Positions 32,572 to 42,175 are shown, counted from the stretch's first letter. The stretch: DNA of 64,000 nucleotides from ARS1285 sp041656875 (GCA_041656875.1 JBBACR010000002.1:32169-96168), one strand, 5' to 3'. The notes: generated from the letters alone by a model not told the origin. Numbers and translations are program-made.

Positions 32572-33470
32572 TTTGTTTTATATTTTTCCATTAGACCTAT
32601 GAGAAAACCGAGTCCATAACTTAAATGTATTGTTAAAAAGATAAATGGCAGTATAAATACAGATTTGAATTCTTTATTTAGGATGCTTTCATAAACTGAA
32701 AAAACAAGGCTTAATATAACATAAATAAGTCCCGGGATTAAAAAATATTTACTAATCAGGCTCAGGGTTGGAAGAATTAAAAGATAAATTAAAAAAAGAG
32801 TAGGGCAAATAAAATATGGTCTTTTAATTGTCTCAAGAAAATTTTCTTTTTTAGGTCTGACTCTTCCATAATTAAATATTTGTTTAAATAATTCAGAAAA
32901 ACTATTTCTACGAAGGTTGTATACAATTATCTCAGGAGTATAAGCAATTTTAAAACCCGCAGCTTTAGCATCACTAATAAATTTTGGATCTTCACCCGGA
33001 TAAATATTTTCATCAAATTTAACTCTTTTAAAAACCTTTTTTCTGCAGATAAGGTTAGCTGAGGTAACTACGGTTTCATCTGCATTTAGGCTAAGTTTGC
33101 CTTGACTATATCTTTTACTCATAACAGAAGCCCCAAATAAAGAACTAAGTGCATATCCGCTAGATCTTGCAAAGAACTTTTCGTTTGAATAATTAAGTTG
33201 AGGTCCCCCAACAATGTCTATTTCTGGGTGTTTTTTAAAGAACTTTTCAACTTGGATTAACCAGTCGAAATTAAGAACCGTATGTGCATTTGTAAATGCA
33301 ACAAGTTCAGTTTTTGCTTTTTTTATTCCATTGTTTCTGTTTCTTGAAGTATTGTTTCCAGTCTCAATAATAATTTCAAAATCAGATTTATTAATGGTTT
33401 CAAGAACACTTAATTTTGCCCCTTGTTTTGCAGGGATTACTAGTGTTATTTTTTTCTTTGGTTTAATCAT
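32568..33470 (-). CDS. Glycosyltransferase family 2 with membrane anchor
   Basis: 300 residues. The start KITLVIPAKQGAKLSVLETI is a shortened GT2 beginning; ELVAFTNAHTVLNFDWLIQV replaces the usual DxD with NAH, which raises doubt about metal use. YPGEDPKFISDAKAAGFKI carries a GED motif. Three carboxy-terminal helices are near 212-230, 233-252 and 267-285. It overlaps the methyltransferase at 33467 by four bases, a glycosyltransferase-methyltransferase pair also seen at 25883-27347. Confidence 0.85.
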   Translation of the reverse strand: MIKPKKKITLVIPAKQGAKLSVLETINKSDFEIIIETGNNTSRNRNNGIKKAKTELVAFTNAHTVLNFDWLIQVEKFFKKHPEIDIVGGPQLNYSNEKFFARSSGYALSSLFGASVMSKRYSQGKLSLNADETVVTSANLICRKKVFKRVKFDENIYPGEDPKFISDAKAAGFKIAYTPEIIVYNLRRNSFSELFKQIFNYGRVRPKKENFLETIKRPYFICPTLFLIYLLILPTLSLISKYFLIPGLIYVILSLVFSVYESILNKEFKSVFILPFIFLTIHLSYGLGFLIGLMEKYKTK

Positions 33471-33979
33471 TTTATTACCTCTAGTTCAAAAACTACTTCT
33501 GCACAAGGAAGGACCCAGCAGAAAAATCTTTCATAGATTAGCGGATTTAAATTAATTATTGGATTAAGTAAAGGGTTTAAAAAAGTAAATGCAAGTCTGG
33601 TAAAATTTAATCTTTTTTTTACTATTTTAAACTTGGTAAGTCCATATGCTCCTTCTTCAAAATAATCAAATGTAAAATAACTAAAAAGCCTTCTGTGGGT
33701 TGGGTCTCTATAAGACACTCCGCATGAAAAATGAGGCACACGAATGATTATCTTTCCATTTGTCTTGCATATCCTTTTTAATTCATTCATGGTTTTAGGC
33801 AAGTCTATTACATGTTCAAGTACATGAGAACAGTATATTTCATCAAAAGTATTATTTTTAAATGGTAAACGTGGTTTATTTATATCAAAAACAACATCTA
33901 CGCCGTTAAGTTTAACAGAATCTAAATTAACATAACCTTCTTTTATGTCTTTTCCACATCCTAGATTTAATTTTTTCAT
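33467..33979 (-). CDS. SAM-dependent methyltransferase, type 11
   Basis: 170 residues. Motif I LNLGCGKDIKEGYVNLD (4-20), FDEIYCSHVLEHVID (about 44-58) and PTHRRLFSYFTFDYF (about 112-126). It is clearly a paralogue of the protein at 25883, with the same order of motifs and similar length. It lies four bases after the GT2 at 33984 and overlaps the next GT2, so it works with the same glycan. The acceptor is unknown. Confidence 0.86.
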   Translation of the reverse strand: MKKLNLGCGKDIKEGYVNLDSVKLNGVDVVFDINKPRLPFKNNTFDEIYCSHVLEHVIDLPKTMNELKRICKTNGKIIIRVPHFSCGVSYRDPTHRRLFSYFTFDYFEEGAYGLTKFKIVKKRLNFTRLAFTFLNPLLNPIINLNPLIYERFFCWVLPCAEVVFELEVIK

Positions 33980-33983
33980 ATGG

Positions 33984-34763
33984 TTATATCAGATGATGTA
34001 TTTTTATAGATTCAGGCATTTTATTATAGATCCTTATAAATCCTTTAAACGGAGAATTTATCAGTCTTAATCTAACTACTGATGCAAACATTTTTATTGG
34101 AACACTTTTAAGGTTAATTTTTGAACCTTGTTGATCTTCCCAAACAGTAGGTATTTCTTTAATTTTTAATCTTTTTTTATTAAGTCTGTATAACAAATCA
34201 ACATCAAATCCCCATTGAGTTATTCCCAGTTCATTAACTACTTTATCTATTGCTTCTCTTTTGAATATTTTAGCCCCGCATTGAGTATCCGAATAAGGTA
34301 AAAAAAGCAAGCTTCTAACTACAAAATTAAATCCCTTATGGGTTATTTTTCTTTTTAGACTAGTCTTAACAATGGACTTTTTATGTCCCCTACTTGCAAT
34401 TGCTCCATCATGTTTTCCTAAATATTTTATCAGCCAATAAAAATGTTCAGGAGCCGTAGCCATATCAGCATCTACAAATCCAATCAAATCATTATTCCTT
34501 TTTAATGAATCACGAAATCCTTCAATTATTGCAAATCCTTTTCCACCTTCTTTAAATCTAATGCACCTTATCTCACTATTCTCTTTAGAGTGGACTTTTA
34601 CAATATCTTCTGTTTTATCCTGAGTATTATTTATAACTACTAAAATTTCAAAGTCAATATTTTCTTGTTCTTTTAGATTTTTAAAAAATTTAGAATAAGC
34701 AAAAAGGGTTCTGCCTATTCTTTCTTCTTCATTATGTGCCGGAATTATTATGCTAATCTTCAT
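33984..34763 (-). CDS. GT2 of the dolichyl-phosphate glucosyltransferase (Alg5/AglD) type
   Basis: 259 residues. SIIIPAHNEEERIGRTL begins the fold, ENSEIRCIRFKEGGKGFAI is the dolichyl-P-glucose synthase segment, LIGFVDADMATAPEHFYW gives the DxD (about 101-105) and SDTQCGAKIFKREAI is the subgroup signature. It would charge dolichyl phosphate with glucose or a similar sugar for use by the GT-C enzyme at 30073. No membrane helix is visible, unlike some relatives. It lies downstream of the GlcNAc-1-P transferase gene. Confidence 0.88.
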   Translation of the reverse strand: MKISIIIPAHNEEERIGRTLFAYSKFFKNLKEQENIDFEILVVINNTQDKTEDIVKVHSKENSEIRCIRFKEGGKGFAIIEGFRDSLKRNNDLIGFVDADMATAPEHFYWLIKYLGKHDGAIASRGHKKSIVKTSLKRKITHKGFNFVVRSLLFLPYSDTQCGAKIFKREAIDKVVNELGITQWGFDVDLLYRLNKKRLKIKEIPTVWEDQQGSKINLKSVPIKMFASVVRLRLINSPFKGFIRIYNKMPESIKIHHLI

Positions 34764-34819
34764 TATATTGAGTTATTTGTAGATGAATATAAATTTAAGT
34801 GTACTGTAGAATCCGTTAA

Positions 34820-35839
34820 TTATATGCCAAATAAATCTACTCTAAATATTACTAATGCAATTAAACAGAGTATTATTTGAAATGCAAATATAAGGTAGAC
34901 TACATCTTTTTCATAAACCTTTTTCTTGAATTTTTTGAGTATAAATAAAGACAAATGCGTAAGGCCGTAGATTTTAGTGTAAGGAAGCTCTAAACTTCCG
35001 TCTTTTTGAGGAATCAAAAAAGATTGCTTTTTTAAACCCCCTCTTGATTTAAGCACTGTTTCTAAAATATAGGGGATAAAGACAAATACTGCAATTTTTT
35101 CAAAATTTCCAAGAATAGCCATGCAGGCGATTAATGCCCCTATTGAATAAGTTAGTATATCTCCTGGAAAAACACTTGCAGGGTATTTATTATAGTAATA
35201 AAAAACTAAAAGGCTCATAACCATACAAAGTCCAATTAATGAAATCCAGGATGAGCCAGTTATATAGGCTATAAATGATAAAAAACTAATTATAATTATT
35301 CCTTGACCTGATTCAAGTCCATTAAGTCCTGCAAGCATATTATAGGTTGTTGTTGCTCCTGTAATTCCTATTGGAATAAGAATTAATGGATAAATTATAC
35401 CTAGTTCAATTAATCCAAAAAAAGGGAGCATTATTTCATGAACCCCTGCATTTATTACAATTAAAGGTATTGAAGCTGCAAGTGCCAAAAAAATTCTAAA
35501 TCTTGCAGAAAGTCCACCATGCTTCCAACCCAATAAGTCATCGGTTAAACCTACTATTGCAAGTATTAAAATAACTGATAATAATCCAAATATTTGTAAA
35601 CTAACTCCACTAACATCTTTGAAAATAAACTGTCTTATTGCAATATAAGATAATACCCCTAGGACAAATGCCATAATAACTACAATTCCTCCTGAAGAAG
35701 CAACATCCTTGGGTCTGTTGAATTTATTCATATCTTCCCATAATAATCCAACCTCTTTGCATTTTTTATTCCATTTAGGCAAAAATATCAAACATACAAT
35801 TAAGCTTACTAATAATGATATAAATAACAATATTTCCAT
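34820..35839 (-). CDS. GlcNAc-1-phosphate transferase-like enzyme (GPT/WecA/MraY superfamily)
   Basis: 339 residues, about 10 membrane helices. Conserved cytoplasmic-loop residues are present: DD at 100-101 (GLTDDLLGW), NMLAGLNGLE (167-176) and PGD (225-227), with a KSRGG loop later. This family transfers a sugar-1-phosphate from UDP-GlcNAc or a related donor to dolichyl phosphate, the first step of the lipid-linked glycan. It lies just downstream of aglB on the minus strand, 45 bases away. Confidence 0.92.
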   Translation of the reverse strand: MEILLFISLLVSLIVCLIFLPKWNKKCKEVGLLWEDMNKFNRPKDVASSGGIVVIMAFVLGVLSYIAIRQFIFKDVSGVSLQIFGLLSVILILAIVGLTDDLLGWKHGGLSARFRIFLALAASIPLIVINAGVHEIMLPFFGLIELGIIYPLILIPIGITGATTTYNMLAGLNGLESGQGIIIISFLSFIAYITGSSWISLIGLCMVMSLLVFYYYNKYPASVFPGDILTYSIGALIACMAILGNFEKIAVFVFIPYILETVLKSRGGLKKQSFLIPQKDGSLELPYTKIYGLTHLSLFILKKFKKKVYEKDVVYLIFAFQIILCLIALVIFRVDLFGI

Positions 35840-35884
35840 GATTTTACTTAGAATTTTGGGCTTTTTAAAACTTATACTTATAGA

Positions 35885-38629
35885 TTATAACTGCCAATCT
35901 AGATATAAAGTAGCATCTTTATCCTGATATTCTTGCTTTATCTTTTCATTTCCAGTGTATTCAACAGACCATATTTTTATTGGTCCCTGTATTCCTTGGA
36001 AATAAACAAATTCAGGGAGATTCATACCTTGACTGTTAAGGCTTGAGATTATCAAATTAGGTTCAGAATGAACTATTTTAAAATTAGGGAATTTCTTAAA
36101 AGGGTCATTTAATAGATATTTTTGAGCAAAAAATCCTCTCATAAGTCTTGGAGAAATAAAAATAGAGGCTCCAATAGGATCTGCGCCAACTCTTTGTCCA
36201 TCTTGAGTAACTTTTGTCATTATATATGCACAACCTTCAATTCCTGAATTAAAGTCAATAAACTTTTTATCAACAGATAGATATCTGAGGTTTTGCTTAT
36301 ATTGTTTTCCTTGATAAACCATTACAACATAGGGTTGTCCAAATTGAGTTTGATTTGACGTTTTCATGTATGGAAGAACTATTGCCCCAACTCCTGCAGC
36401 TTGTCCTGGGAGTAATATTTCTTTTCCACTATCATTAATTATTAAATCTTCATCTAGGGCAATTCCTCCAGTATAAACTAGCAGGGTCTCATTGCTTGTT
36501 TCTTGAGTCTGACTTTCATCCAGTAAGAAAGTTCCAAACCAAGAATATCTATCATAATTCTTATCACTTCCAATACTTGAAAATGCACCATACTTACCAA
36601 TATCGCTTGAATCAATCAGTAAATGTGTTGTATTATGATTATATAAAAATTCAAGTGAATCTTTTTGATTATCCCCTGTAAGAACAAGTCTACCCATCAA
36701 ATAATTCCAATAAGTTATTGAATTTCCTCCATCAAGAACTGTGGCTCTGTTTCCAATACTTTGGACCCAATATCCATAATCCCACCAATGTGCAAAAACT
36801 GCATCTGACGAAGTATTAGTATCCACCCATTTCATTGCCTCTTGCCATTGTTGATTATAATAAGAAGGAACATAATTGTAAGATTCGGTTTTTATCGAAT
36901 TGTAAAAACTGTAAAAACTAAACATACTAAGTATTAAAATTAAAAGTACAGCTGCCCCTAGCACTACTTTCCAAGTTTCATCCTTGGTTTTTCTAAATCC
37001 CTCAAAAGAATATATTATTAAGAATCCTACAAATATTGGGATGATAGGTCCAAGAACCATAATAAGTCTAACTGCACTTCTAGCTGTAAATAAACATAAT
37101 ATAAACAAGACAAGTAAGAATAAATATTCAAAGTCTATTTTTTCAAATGCCTTATCTTGCACTTTATCATATTTTATATAATAATAAACTAGTGAACCAA
37201 TAAATATAAGCGCAGATGCATAATAAAACAGTTTACTAATAAAATTTTCTCCATTAAATATTGTTGAATCAGAATATCTTGAAAAAACGAGTCCAGCAAA
37301 AAGTAAGACATAAGTTAAAACTAAAATCCAAGCATCTTTTTCTTTCAAATGATTTAATGCTTTTTTAAATAATAATATTGAACCTATGACACCTAACCAG
37401 AACAAGATAGGTATATTTTTAAGACTAGGTCCAAAACTTCCGACCCACTCTATAAAATGTGGCTGGTTATTTTCAGCAACAGTGGTGCTCCATCTTCCAG
37501 TAATTGGCCTAAACATTATTTGATTAAGTGCAGTTAATTTTTCAATAATGACGCTAGGTCCCATTGCAATTGAAACCAAGATAACTCCTAGTATAACTGA
37601 AATTATAATTGAAATAAGATTTGATGGGAGTTTTACTTTTTTCATAAAATCTTTTTTATATAATGAGAATTTTTCAGCGATTAAATGGACAAATAATACA
37701 AAAAATACTAAGAATGCAAGCCCACTATCTAGAGAAGTTAAAAATCCTTTTATTGAAAATCTGTTTGTAAACACAAGTGTAACAATCAAAGACACAAATA
37801 ACCATGAAGAGTAAACTGCAAATTCCTTTGTCTTTACTTTATTTATTATAAATGCTCCAAGGCTTGCAACAGCAACAGTAACATAAATATATTCAACTCC
37901 TCCCCAGGTAAGTCCCATTAAAGCAGTTGAAATTCCTGCAAGTACTCCAAATGTTATTGCAAGATAATTCTTTTCAAATTTCCAGGCTTTTAGAAATAAG
38001 TAAAATGCTAAAAACATAAAAAAGAAACCAACTGATTCTTTTTCAGGAATTCCTGCAACAGTTCTAGATAAAAATACAGGTATTACAATCATAAATGCAG
38101 TTGAGATAAGTGCAATTAAATTTGCACTTAGCTTTTTCTCTTCTTTTCTGATAAAAACTTCTCTCACAAATAAGAAAAATGAAATTATAGTGAGTCCAAA
38201 AAATATCACTGGCATGAGTGCTGCGGCAAATTCAATAGGATATGAGCCAAACATATTAACGATATTATAAGTAAAAACAATAAAATAAGAAACCATTTGA
38301 AGTTCAGTTGTTGTATCAAACCCAAGTGGGACATTTCTAAAAATATCCTGTTTTGGTAAACTTCCATTATTTTCAACTATAGTTTTTGCATATCTTGTAA
38401 ATAACCATGGGTCCAAATCAGGCCCAAGTGTCCAGTTGTTAGTAGCAACATTCCAAAGTCCAGGTTGATTTCCAGCAACTCCGGAATTATGATCCTGCAT
38501 AGGAAGGCTTCTTATATAGACTCCAACTCCCACGAGTACAATTAATAATAAAATAACCCAAATTTGACTTGTCTTAAAAAATCTAACTACATTTTTCTTT
38601 CTCTCTTCAATTAATTTTTCCTCATTCAT
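35885..38629 (-). CDS. aglB: Oligosaccharyltransferase AglB (STT3 family)
   Basis: 914 residues. About 13 amino-terminal membrane helices with the first-loop catalytic region (GPDLDPWLFTRYAKTIVEN, about 74-92), then a large extracytoplasmic domain with the signature AHWWDYGYW (about 612-620). It transfers the lipid-linked glycan to Asn in N-x-S/T sites of exported proteins. It is the terminal enzyme of the pathway laid out from 19 to 38 kb. Two later DxxK/DK-type elements of the carboxy domain could not be placed with certainty. Confidence 0.96.
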   Translation of the reverse strand: MNEEKLIEERKKNVVRFFKTSQIWVILLLIVLVGVGVYIRSLPMQDHNSGVAGNQPGLWNVATNNWTLGPDLDPWLFTRYAKTIVENNGSLPKQDIFRNVPLGFDTTTELQMVSYFIVFTYNIVNMFGSYPIEFAAALMPVIFFGLTIISFFLFVREVFIRKEEKKLSANLIALISTAFMIVIPVFLSRTVAGIPEKESVGFFFMFLAFYLFLKAWKFEKNYLAITFGVLAGISTALMGLTWGGVEYIYVTVAVASLGAFIINKVKTKEFAVYSSWLFVSLIVTLVFTNRFSIKGFLTSLDSGLAFLVFFVLFVHLIAEKFSLYKKDFMKKVKLPSNLISIIISVILGVILVSIAMGPSVIIEKLTALNQIMFRPITGRWSTTVAENNQPHFIEWVGSFGPSLKNIPILFWLGVIGSILLFKKALNHLKEKDAWILVLTYVLLFAGLVFSRYSDSTIFNGENFISKLFYYASALIFIGSLVYYYIKYDKVQDKAFEKIDFEYLFLLVLFILCLFTARSAVRLIMVLGPIIPIFVGFLIIYSFEGFRKTKDETWKVVLGAAVLLILILSMFSFYSFYNSIKTESYNYVPSYYNQQWQEAMKWVDTNTSSDAVFAHWWDYGYWVQSIGNRATVLDGGNSITYWNYLMGRLVLTGDNQKDSLEFLYNHNTTHLLIDSSDIGKYGAFSSIGSDKNYDRYSWFGTFLLDESQTQETSNETLLVYTGGIALDEDLIINDSGKEILLPGQAAGVGAIVLPYMKTSNQTQFGQPYVVMVYQGKQYKQNLRYLSVDKKFIDFNSGIEGCAYIMTKVTQDGQRVGADPIGASIFISPRLMRGFFAQKYLLNDPFKKFPNFKIVHSEPNLIISSLNSQGMNLPEFVYFQGIQGPIKIWSVEYTGNEKIKQEYQDKDATLYLDWQL

Positions 38630-38708
38630 AATAAACCTTTTAATTAATCTTATTTAAACTTAACGAATTTACTTGCTTTAAAGCTTTTTTAAAAAATTAA
38701 TAATCTTT

Positions 38709-38855
38709 TTATTCTTCCAGAATATCATTTACTTCATCTAAAAGCTCTACTGCAGACCTTTCTTTTTCCAGAGTTTTTCTTCCACAATATGGACAATCAA
38801 TCGGATTTTGCATATCACATCTAAATCCACAATGGGAACAAATACATTTTGCCAT
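38709..38855 (-). CDS. Small zinc-ribbon protein, 48 residues
   Basis: ATG at 38855, TAA at 38709, read directly from the minus strand. The protein MAKCICSHCGFRCDM... PIDCPYCGRK has two CxxC pairs, a zinc ribbon, followed by an acidic helix (SAVELLDEVNDILEE). It is too short for most automatic callers. Its start resembles that of the zinc-finger protein at 7969 (both begin MAKC). Function unknown; a nucleic-acid or protein adapter is typical for the fold. Confidence 0.72.
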   Translation of the reverse strand: MAKCICSHCGFRCDMQNPIDCPYCGRKTLEKERSAVELLDEVNDILEE

Positions 38856-38942
38856 GATTTCACCTTATTTTATCTTAATCTATCTACTTTTTAAATTTAA
38901 CCTTCTTTTTCTCAGAGATTCTAGTGTGCAAATTAATTTTGT

Positions 38943-39803
38943 TTAGAACAGTGCAGGAGTTATAAATACCTCAATTAGTGCAGCAACAAACAATAGGACT
39001 ACTGCAAATATAATCAAATTTAATGAATCTTGGAGAACTGTCCAAAACTTTTCAGAGTTTGAATCATGTTTGATTATAGCAATACTAATAATTCCCCCTG
39101 CAAGTGCTGCAGCAAAATAGCTTCCTATTTCAGGTATTCCATGAATCATATATCTTGCAAGTCCTACTGGCAGGTTAGCTAGACTAGATTTTGAGAATAT
39201 CCCTATTGCCGCAGCTATAACTGTGGCATTCCATGCAAGTATAAATATTGCTCCTGCCCCAAAAATAAGCGAGAATACTAGCGTAAAGATTAAAACAAAA
39301 ATATTATTTGCAAAAATATTAACTATTCTGTCTTTTGAAGTTAAAAATCCAGTTGTTTTTGCAGCAGTTCCAAGTCCGTATTCAGAAGTACATTCTTGAA
39401 AATGAGAAGGTTGATTTATCATACAATAAGTCTCTATTTGTGCACTAAAATTCAAGTTTCCATTTTCAAAAACAATATACCAAAATGAAAACGCAACTAC
39501 AAATCCCATAAACAAAAACATAAAATAAAGTATTGCTTTTCCATGTTCTTTCATAAGTCTTAAAAAGCCCTCTATTTTCAAATCTTTTTCTTCTTCATTT
39601 TTAATTGCATAATACATAAACGGTATTGAAAACATTACACAAAAAGTTACAACGAGTATTCCTGAATATTTTGAAAGAACAGGGTCTCCTGAAAATATCC
39701 ATTGGACTAGTATTAATGATAATGCAGCATAAAACATTCCAATAAAAAACATTTCCCAAGGTCGTCTCTCTGCTTTTTTTGGATTAATTAAAAGTTCTAA
39801 CAT
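38943..39803 (-). CDS. SpoIIM-like membrane protein (COG1300)
   Basis: 286 residues, about six helices. Motifs typical of the stage II sporulation protein M family in archaea are MIHGIPEIGSYFAAALAGGIIS (about 228-250) and the LELLINPKKAERRPW start. Archaea do not sporulate; the family probably takes part in membrane remodelling or transport, not known in detail. The ATG at 39803 is preceded by GGAGAAGAT, a plausible ribosome-binding site. Confidence 0.85.
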   Translation of the reverse strand: MLELLINPKKAERRPWEMFFIGMFYAALSLILVQWIFSGDPVLSKYSGILVVTFCVMFSIPFMYYAIKNEEEKDLKIEGFLRLMKEHGKAILYFMFLFMGFVVAFSFWYIVFENGNLNFSAQIETYCMINQPSHFQECTSEYGLGTAAKTTGFLTSKDRIVNIFANNIFVLIFTLVFSLIFGAGAIFILAWNATVIAAAIGIFSKSSLANLPVGLARYMIHGIPEIGSYFAAALAGGIISIAIIKHDSNSEKFWTVLQDSLNLIIFAVVLLFVAALIEVFITPALF

Positions 39804-39962
39804 ATCTTCTCCTTTTTTATACAGTTATTATGAATTTTAAGGTATTTAAATATTTAAGGGGTTTGTTTCACATATAGTTTAAATTTAAAATTCTGATTTA
39901 ATTTTTTTAATAAAAGGTTTTTTATAGCATAACTCCCTTATCTATTTATAAAAAGGGGAAAA

Positions 39963-40781
39963 ATGAATAACTCTCAAAAATTTAATCAAATCTGCAAGGA
40001 TATAAGGTCGGTTAAAATTCAGGGTGCTGAAAACATTGCAAAAGCCGCATTTTTCGCATATAAACTAATCCCAAAAAAAAGTTCTAAAAAGAAATTAATT
40101 TCTCTAAGGCCTACTGAGCCTATGCTGCAAAGTGCACTTAAACTTGCAGATAAAATGTCTTATGAAGAATTTATAGATGGCCTTAGAGCAGATCAAGAAA
40201 GAATTAATAATGGTGTATTTAAACTCATCAAAAAAAATTCAATTGTATTTACTCATTGTCATTCTTCATCTGTAATAAAAGCGCTGATTTATACATTTAA
40301 AAAATCAAAACCTTTTGAAGTTTATAATACTGAAACAAGACCATTATTTCAGGGAAGAAAAACTGCAAGAGAACTTGCAAAATATGGAATTAAGGTTACT
40401 ATGTTTGTTGACTCAGGTATTAAGATAGCTCTTACAAAAGAGCAGGATAAAGAGGAAAAAACAAAACCTGTAAATATTATTTTTCTTGGGAGTGATGCCA
40501 TAACTAAAAAAGGAGTTGTAAACAAGGTGGGCAGTGGAATAATTTCTGAAATTGCTAAAGATAACAGGATTCCTTTATACATAATATCTAACTCATTAAA
40601 ATACTCTCGAGCACCAATTAAAATGGAACAAAGAAGTCCAAAAGAGATTTGGAAAACAAAAAATAAAATTAATATTAAAGACCCTGCATTTGAATTTGTA
40701 AAAAAAGAAAATATAACTGGTATAATCAGTGAATTTGGAGTTCTCTCATATAATCAGTTTTTAAAAAAAGTAATTAATTAA
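39963..40781 (+). CDS. eIF-2B alpha/ribose-1,5-bisphosphate isomerase family protein
   Basis: 272 residues. The family fold is shown by SIVFTHCHSSSVIKAL (Cys in THCHS), VYNTETRPLFQGRKTARELAKYGIKV and VDSGIKIAL, and IIFLGSDAITKKGVVNKVGSG (DAI with Asp). In archaea the family includes ribose-1,5-bisphosphate isomerase, the middle step of the AMP pathway. The AMP phosphorylase encoded at 58709 supports that reading, but an aIF2B-like role cannot be excluded. AAAAAGGGGAAAA just ahead of the ATG is a Shine-Dalgarno-like sequence. It overlaps the opposite gene by eight bases. Confidence 0.85.
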   Translation: MNNSQKFNQICKDIRSVKIQGAENIAKAAFFAYKLIPKKSSKKKLISLRPTEPMLQSALKLADKMSYEEFIDGLRADQERINNGVFKLIKKNSIVFTHCHSSSVIKALIYTFKKSKPFEVYNTETRPLFQGRKTARELAKYGIKVTMFVDSGIKIALTKEQDKEEKTKPVNIIFLGSDAITKKGVVNKVGSGIISEIAKDNRIPLYIISNSLKYSRAPIKMEQRSPKEIWKTKNKINIKDPAFEFVKKENITGIISEFGVLSYNQFLKKVIN

Positions 40782-41625
40782 AAAGTTCTGAAATAAGATT
40801 ATTAACATAATCAAAATCTCCGTCGTTTAATATAATAATATCAAAATTTTTTTTAAACTCTTCTAAATTATTTTCAACATTTTCATTTAAAAATCCTATT
40901 TTAATCAGATTTTCATATACAAAACCTTCAATCATCCCAAGGTCTCCAAGTGAGTCTCCAAGAAGTATTACATTTTTTCTTTTGAGTAGCTCTGAATAAA
41001 TTTTAAGGTTATGGATTTCAAACTCATGCTTATTAAAGACATGAATTATTTTTTCATATCCTTTTGCATTCCCTTTTTTATCAAAGATAAAATTGTTTCC
41101 AATAACGTTGATATTGTTATAAAAAACTCCTTTTTCTCTTAAATATTCTTTAATCAAATCTCCTAGGCTGGAAGATATTACTACAAGGGGGATCTTATTT
41201 TTATCAAGGTATTTTAATAGTTCTTTTGCTCCTGCTCTAAATTCTAATGACTCTTCTTTTATCATGTCTGAAACACATTTCTCAAGTGTCTTTAAATCAA
41301 AACCTGACTCTACTAATAATTCCATATGCTTTTTCCACCATTCCTCCATCTTTTTCATTTTTTCTTTAATATCAACAGAACTGTCAATTTCTATTGGATG
41401 ATATTTGTTGTATAGTTCATGAGCCTTTTTTGCATAATCTTCACTTAAATAATTTCCATTTCTTAAGTGAGATATTATCGATTTTGATTCATTGGAATTG
41501 TAAAATGCTCTTGTAAGCGTTCGATCAAAATCAGACAATACATGGAATTTGCCTTTCCCATCTTTAGAAATATTTCTTTTTAATTCTGCGAGTCTTTTTT
41601 TATCTGGAATGATTATTTCACTCAT
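40774..41625 (-). CDS. HAD phosphatase, pyrimidine 5'-nucleotidase (UMPH-1) type
   Basis: 283 residues. HAD motif I is DFDRTLT (32-38), motif II near VVISSSLGDLI (about 152-162) and motif III/IV GDSLGDLGM (about 238-246). The MEEWWKKHMELLVESG cap region and the length match the UMPH-1/NT5C3 group, which removes phosphate from UMP and CMP. It is convergent with the e2b2 gene (eight-base overlap). The two are probably both nucleotide-metabolism enzymes, though not in one operon. Confidence 0.85.
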   Translation of the reverse strand: MSEIIIPDKKRLAELKRNISKDGKGKFHVLSDFDRTLTRAFYNSNESKSIISHLRNGNYLSEDYAKKAHELYNKYHPIEIDSSVDIKEKMKKMEEWWKKHMELLVESGFDLKTLEKCVSDMIKEESLEFRAGAKELLKYLDKNKIPLVVISSSLGDLIKEYLREKGVFYNNINVIGNNFIFDKKGNAKGYEKIIHVFNKHEFEIHNLKIYSELLKRKNVILLGDSLGDLGMIEGFVYENLIKIGFLNENVENNLEEFKKNFDIIILNDGDFDYVNNLISELFN

Positions 41626-41643
41626 ATTAATTAAAATAAAAAA

Positions 41644-42126
41644 TCAATTGTGCCTGCACTTGCATTCATCACCACAGTCTTCTTCACACTGGCAATTTTC
41701 GTGATTACACTCATGTTTTCCATGTTCATGATTTTTGCCTAAATCTTCATTTTTAGCAGTTTCTTTTATAAGGTCATCCATTTGAGAATCAAGTTCTTGA
41801 AGCCTCTCAGCTATTTGATATTTTGCAAGAACCAATTTTTCCATTTGCTCATCAACTAACTTGTTTGTATCTGTTATTGATTTTTTAACAAAAGTTTTAT
41901 TTCCAACTTCTACAATTAGTTCTCTATTTTTAATTTCAACAGGGAGATATATTTTTTTTCCAAGGTTTACTAAAAGTTCATTATTCTCATTTTTTTCAAG
42001 TTCACTTAAGCCTAGCTTTAATTCTTCCATTTCAGAAATATGCTGTTCAATCATCTGAGACTGGGAATTAAGTTCATTGACTTCTTGTTCAATCATCTGC
42101 AACTGAATTATTCTTTCTTGGTCCAT
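41644..42126 (-). CDS. pfdA: Prefoldin subunit alpha with a His/Cys-rich tail
   Basis: 160 residues. Two long coiled coils (about 1-50 and 90-130) and the central beta hairpin (LLVNLGKKIYLPVEIKNREL and VEVGNKTFVKKS) are those of archaeal prefoldin alpha, the chaperone that holds unfolded proteins for the thermosome. The last about 30 residues, HEHGKHECNHENCQCEEDC followed by GDECKCRHN, are a separate His/Cys-rich tail that could bind metal such as zinc. It is not a normal feature of prefoldin. Confidence 0.85.
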   Translation of the reverse strand: MDQERIIQLQMIEQEVNELNSQSQMIEQHISEMEELKLGLSELEKNENNELLVNLGKKIYLPVEIKNRELIVEVGNKTFVKKSITDTNKLVDEQMEKLVLAKYQIAERLQELDSQMDDLIKETAKNEDLGKNHEHGKHECNHENCQCEEDCGDECKCRHN

Positions 42127-42175
42127 ATATACTCTGGTAAATAAAGGTTTTTAAGCATTACGTATTTGTAAAATT

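Noticed and set aside
40349..40582. Minus-strand frame inside the e2b2 gene
   Set aside because: Shadow frame with no start signal, and it overlaps a conserved gene.
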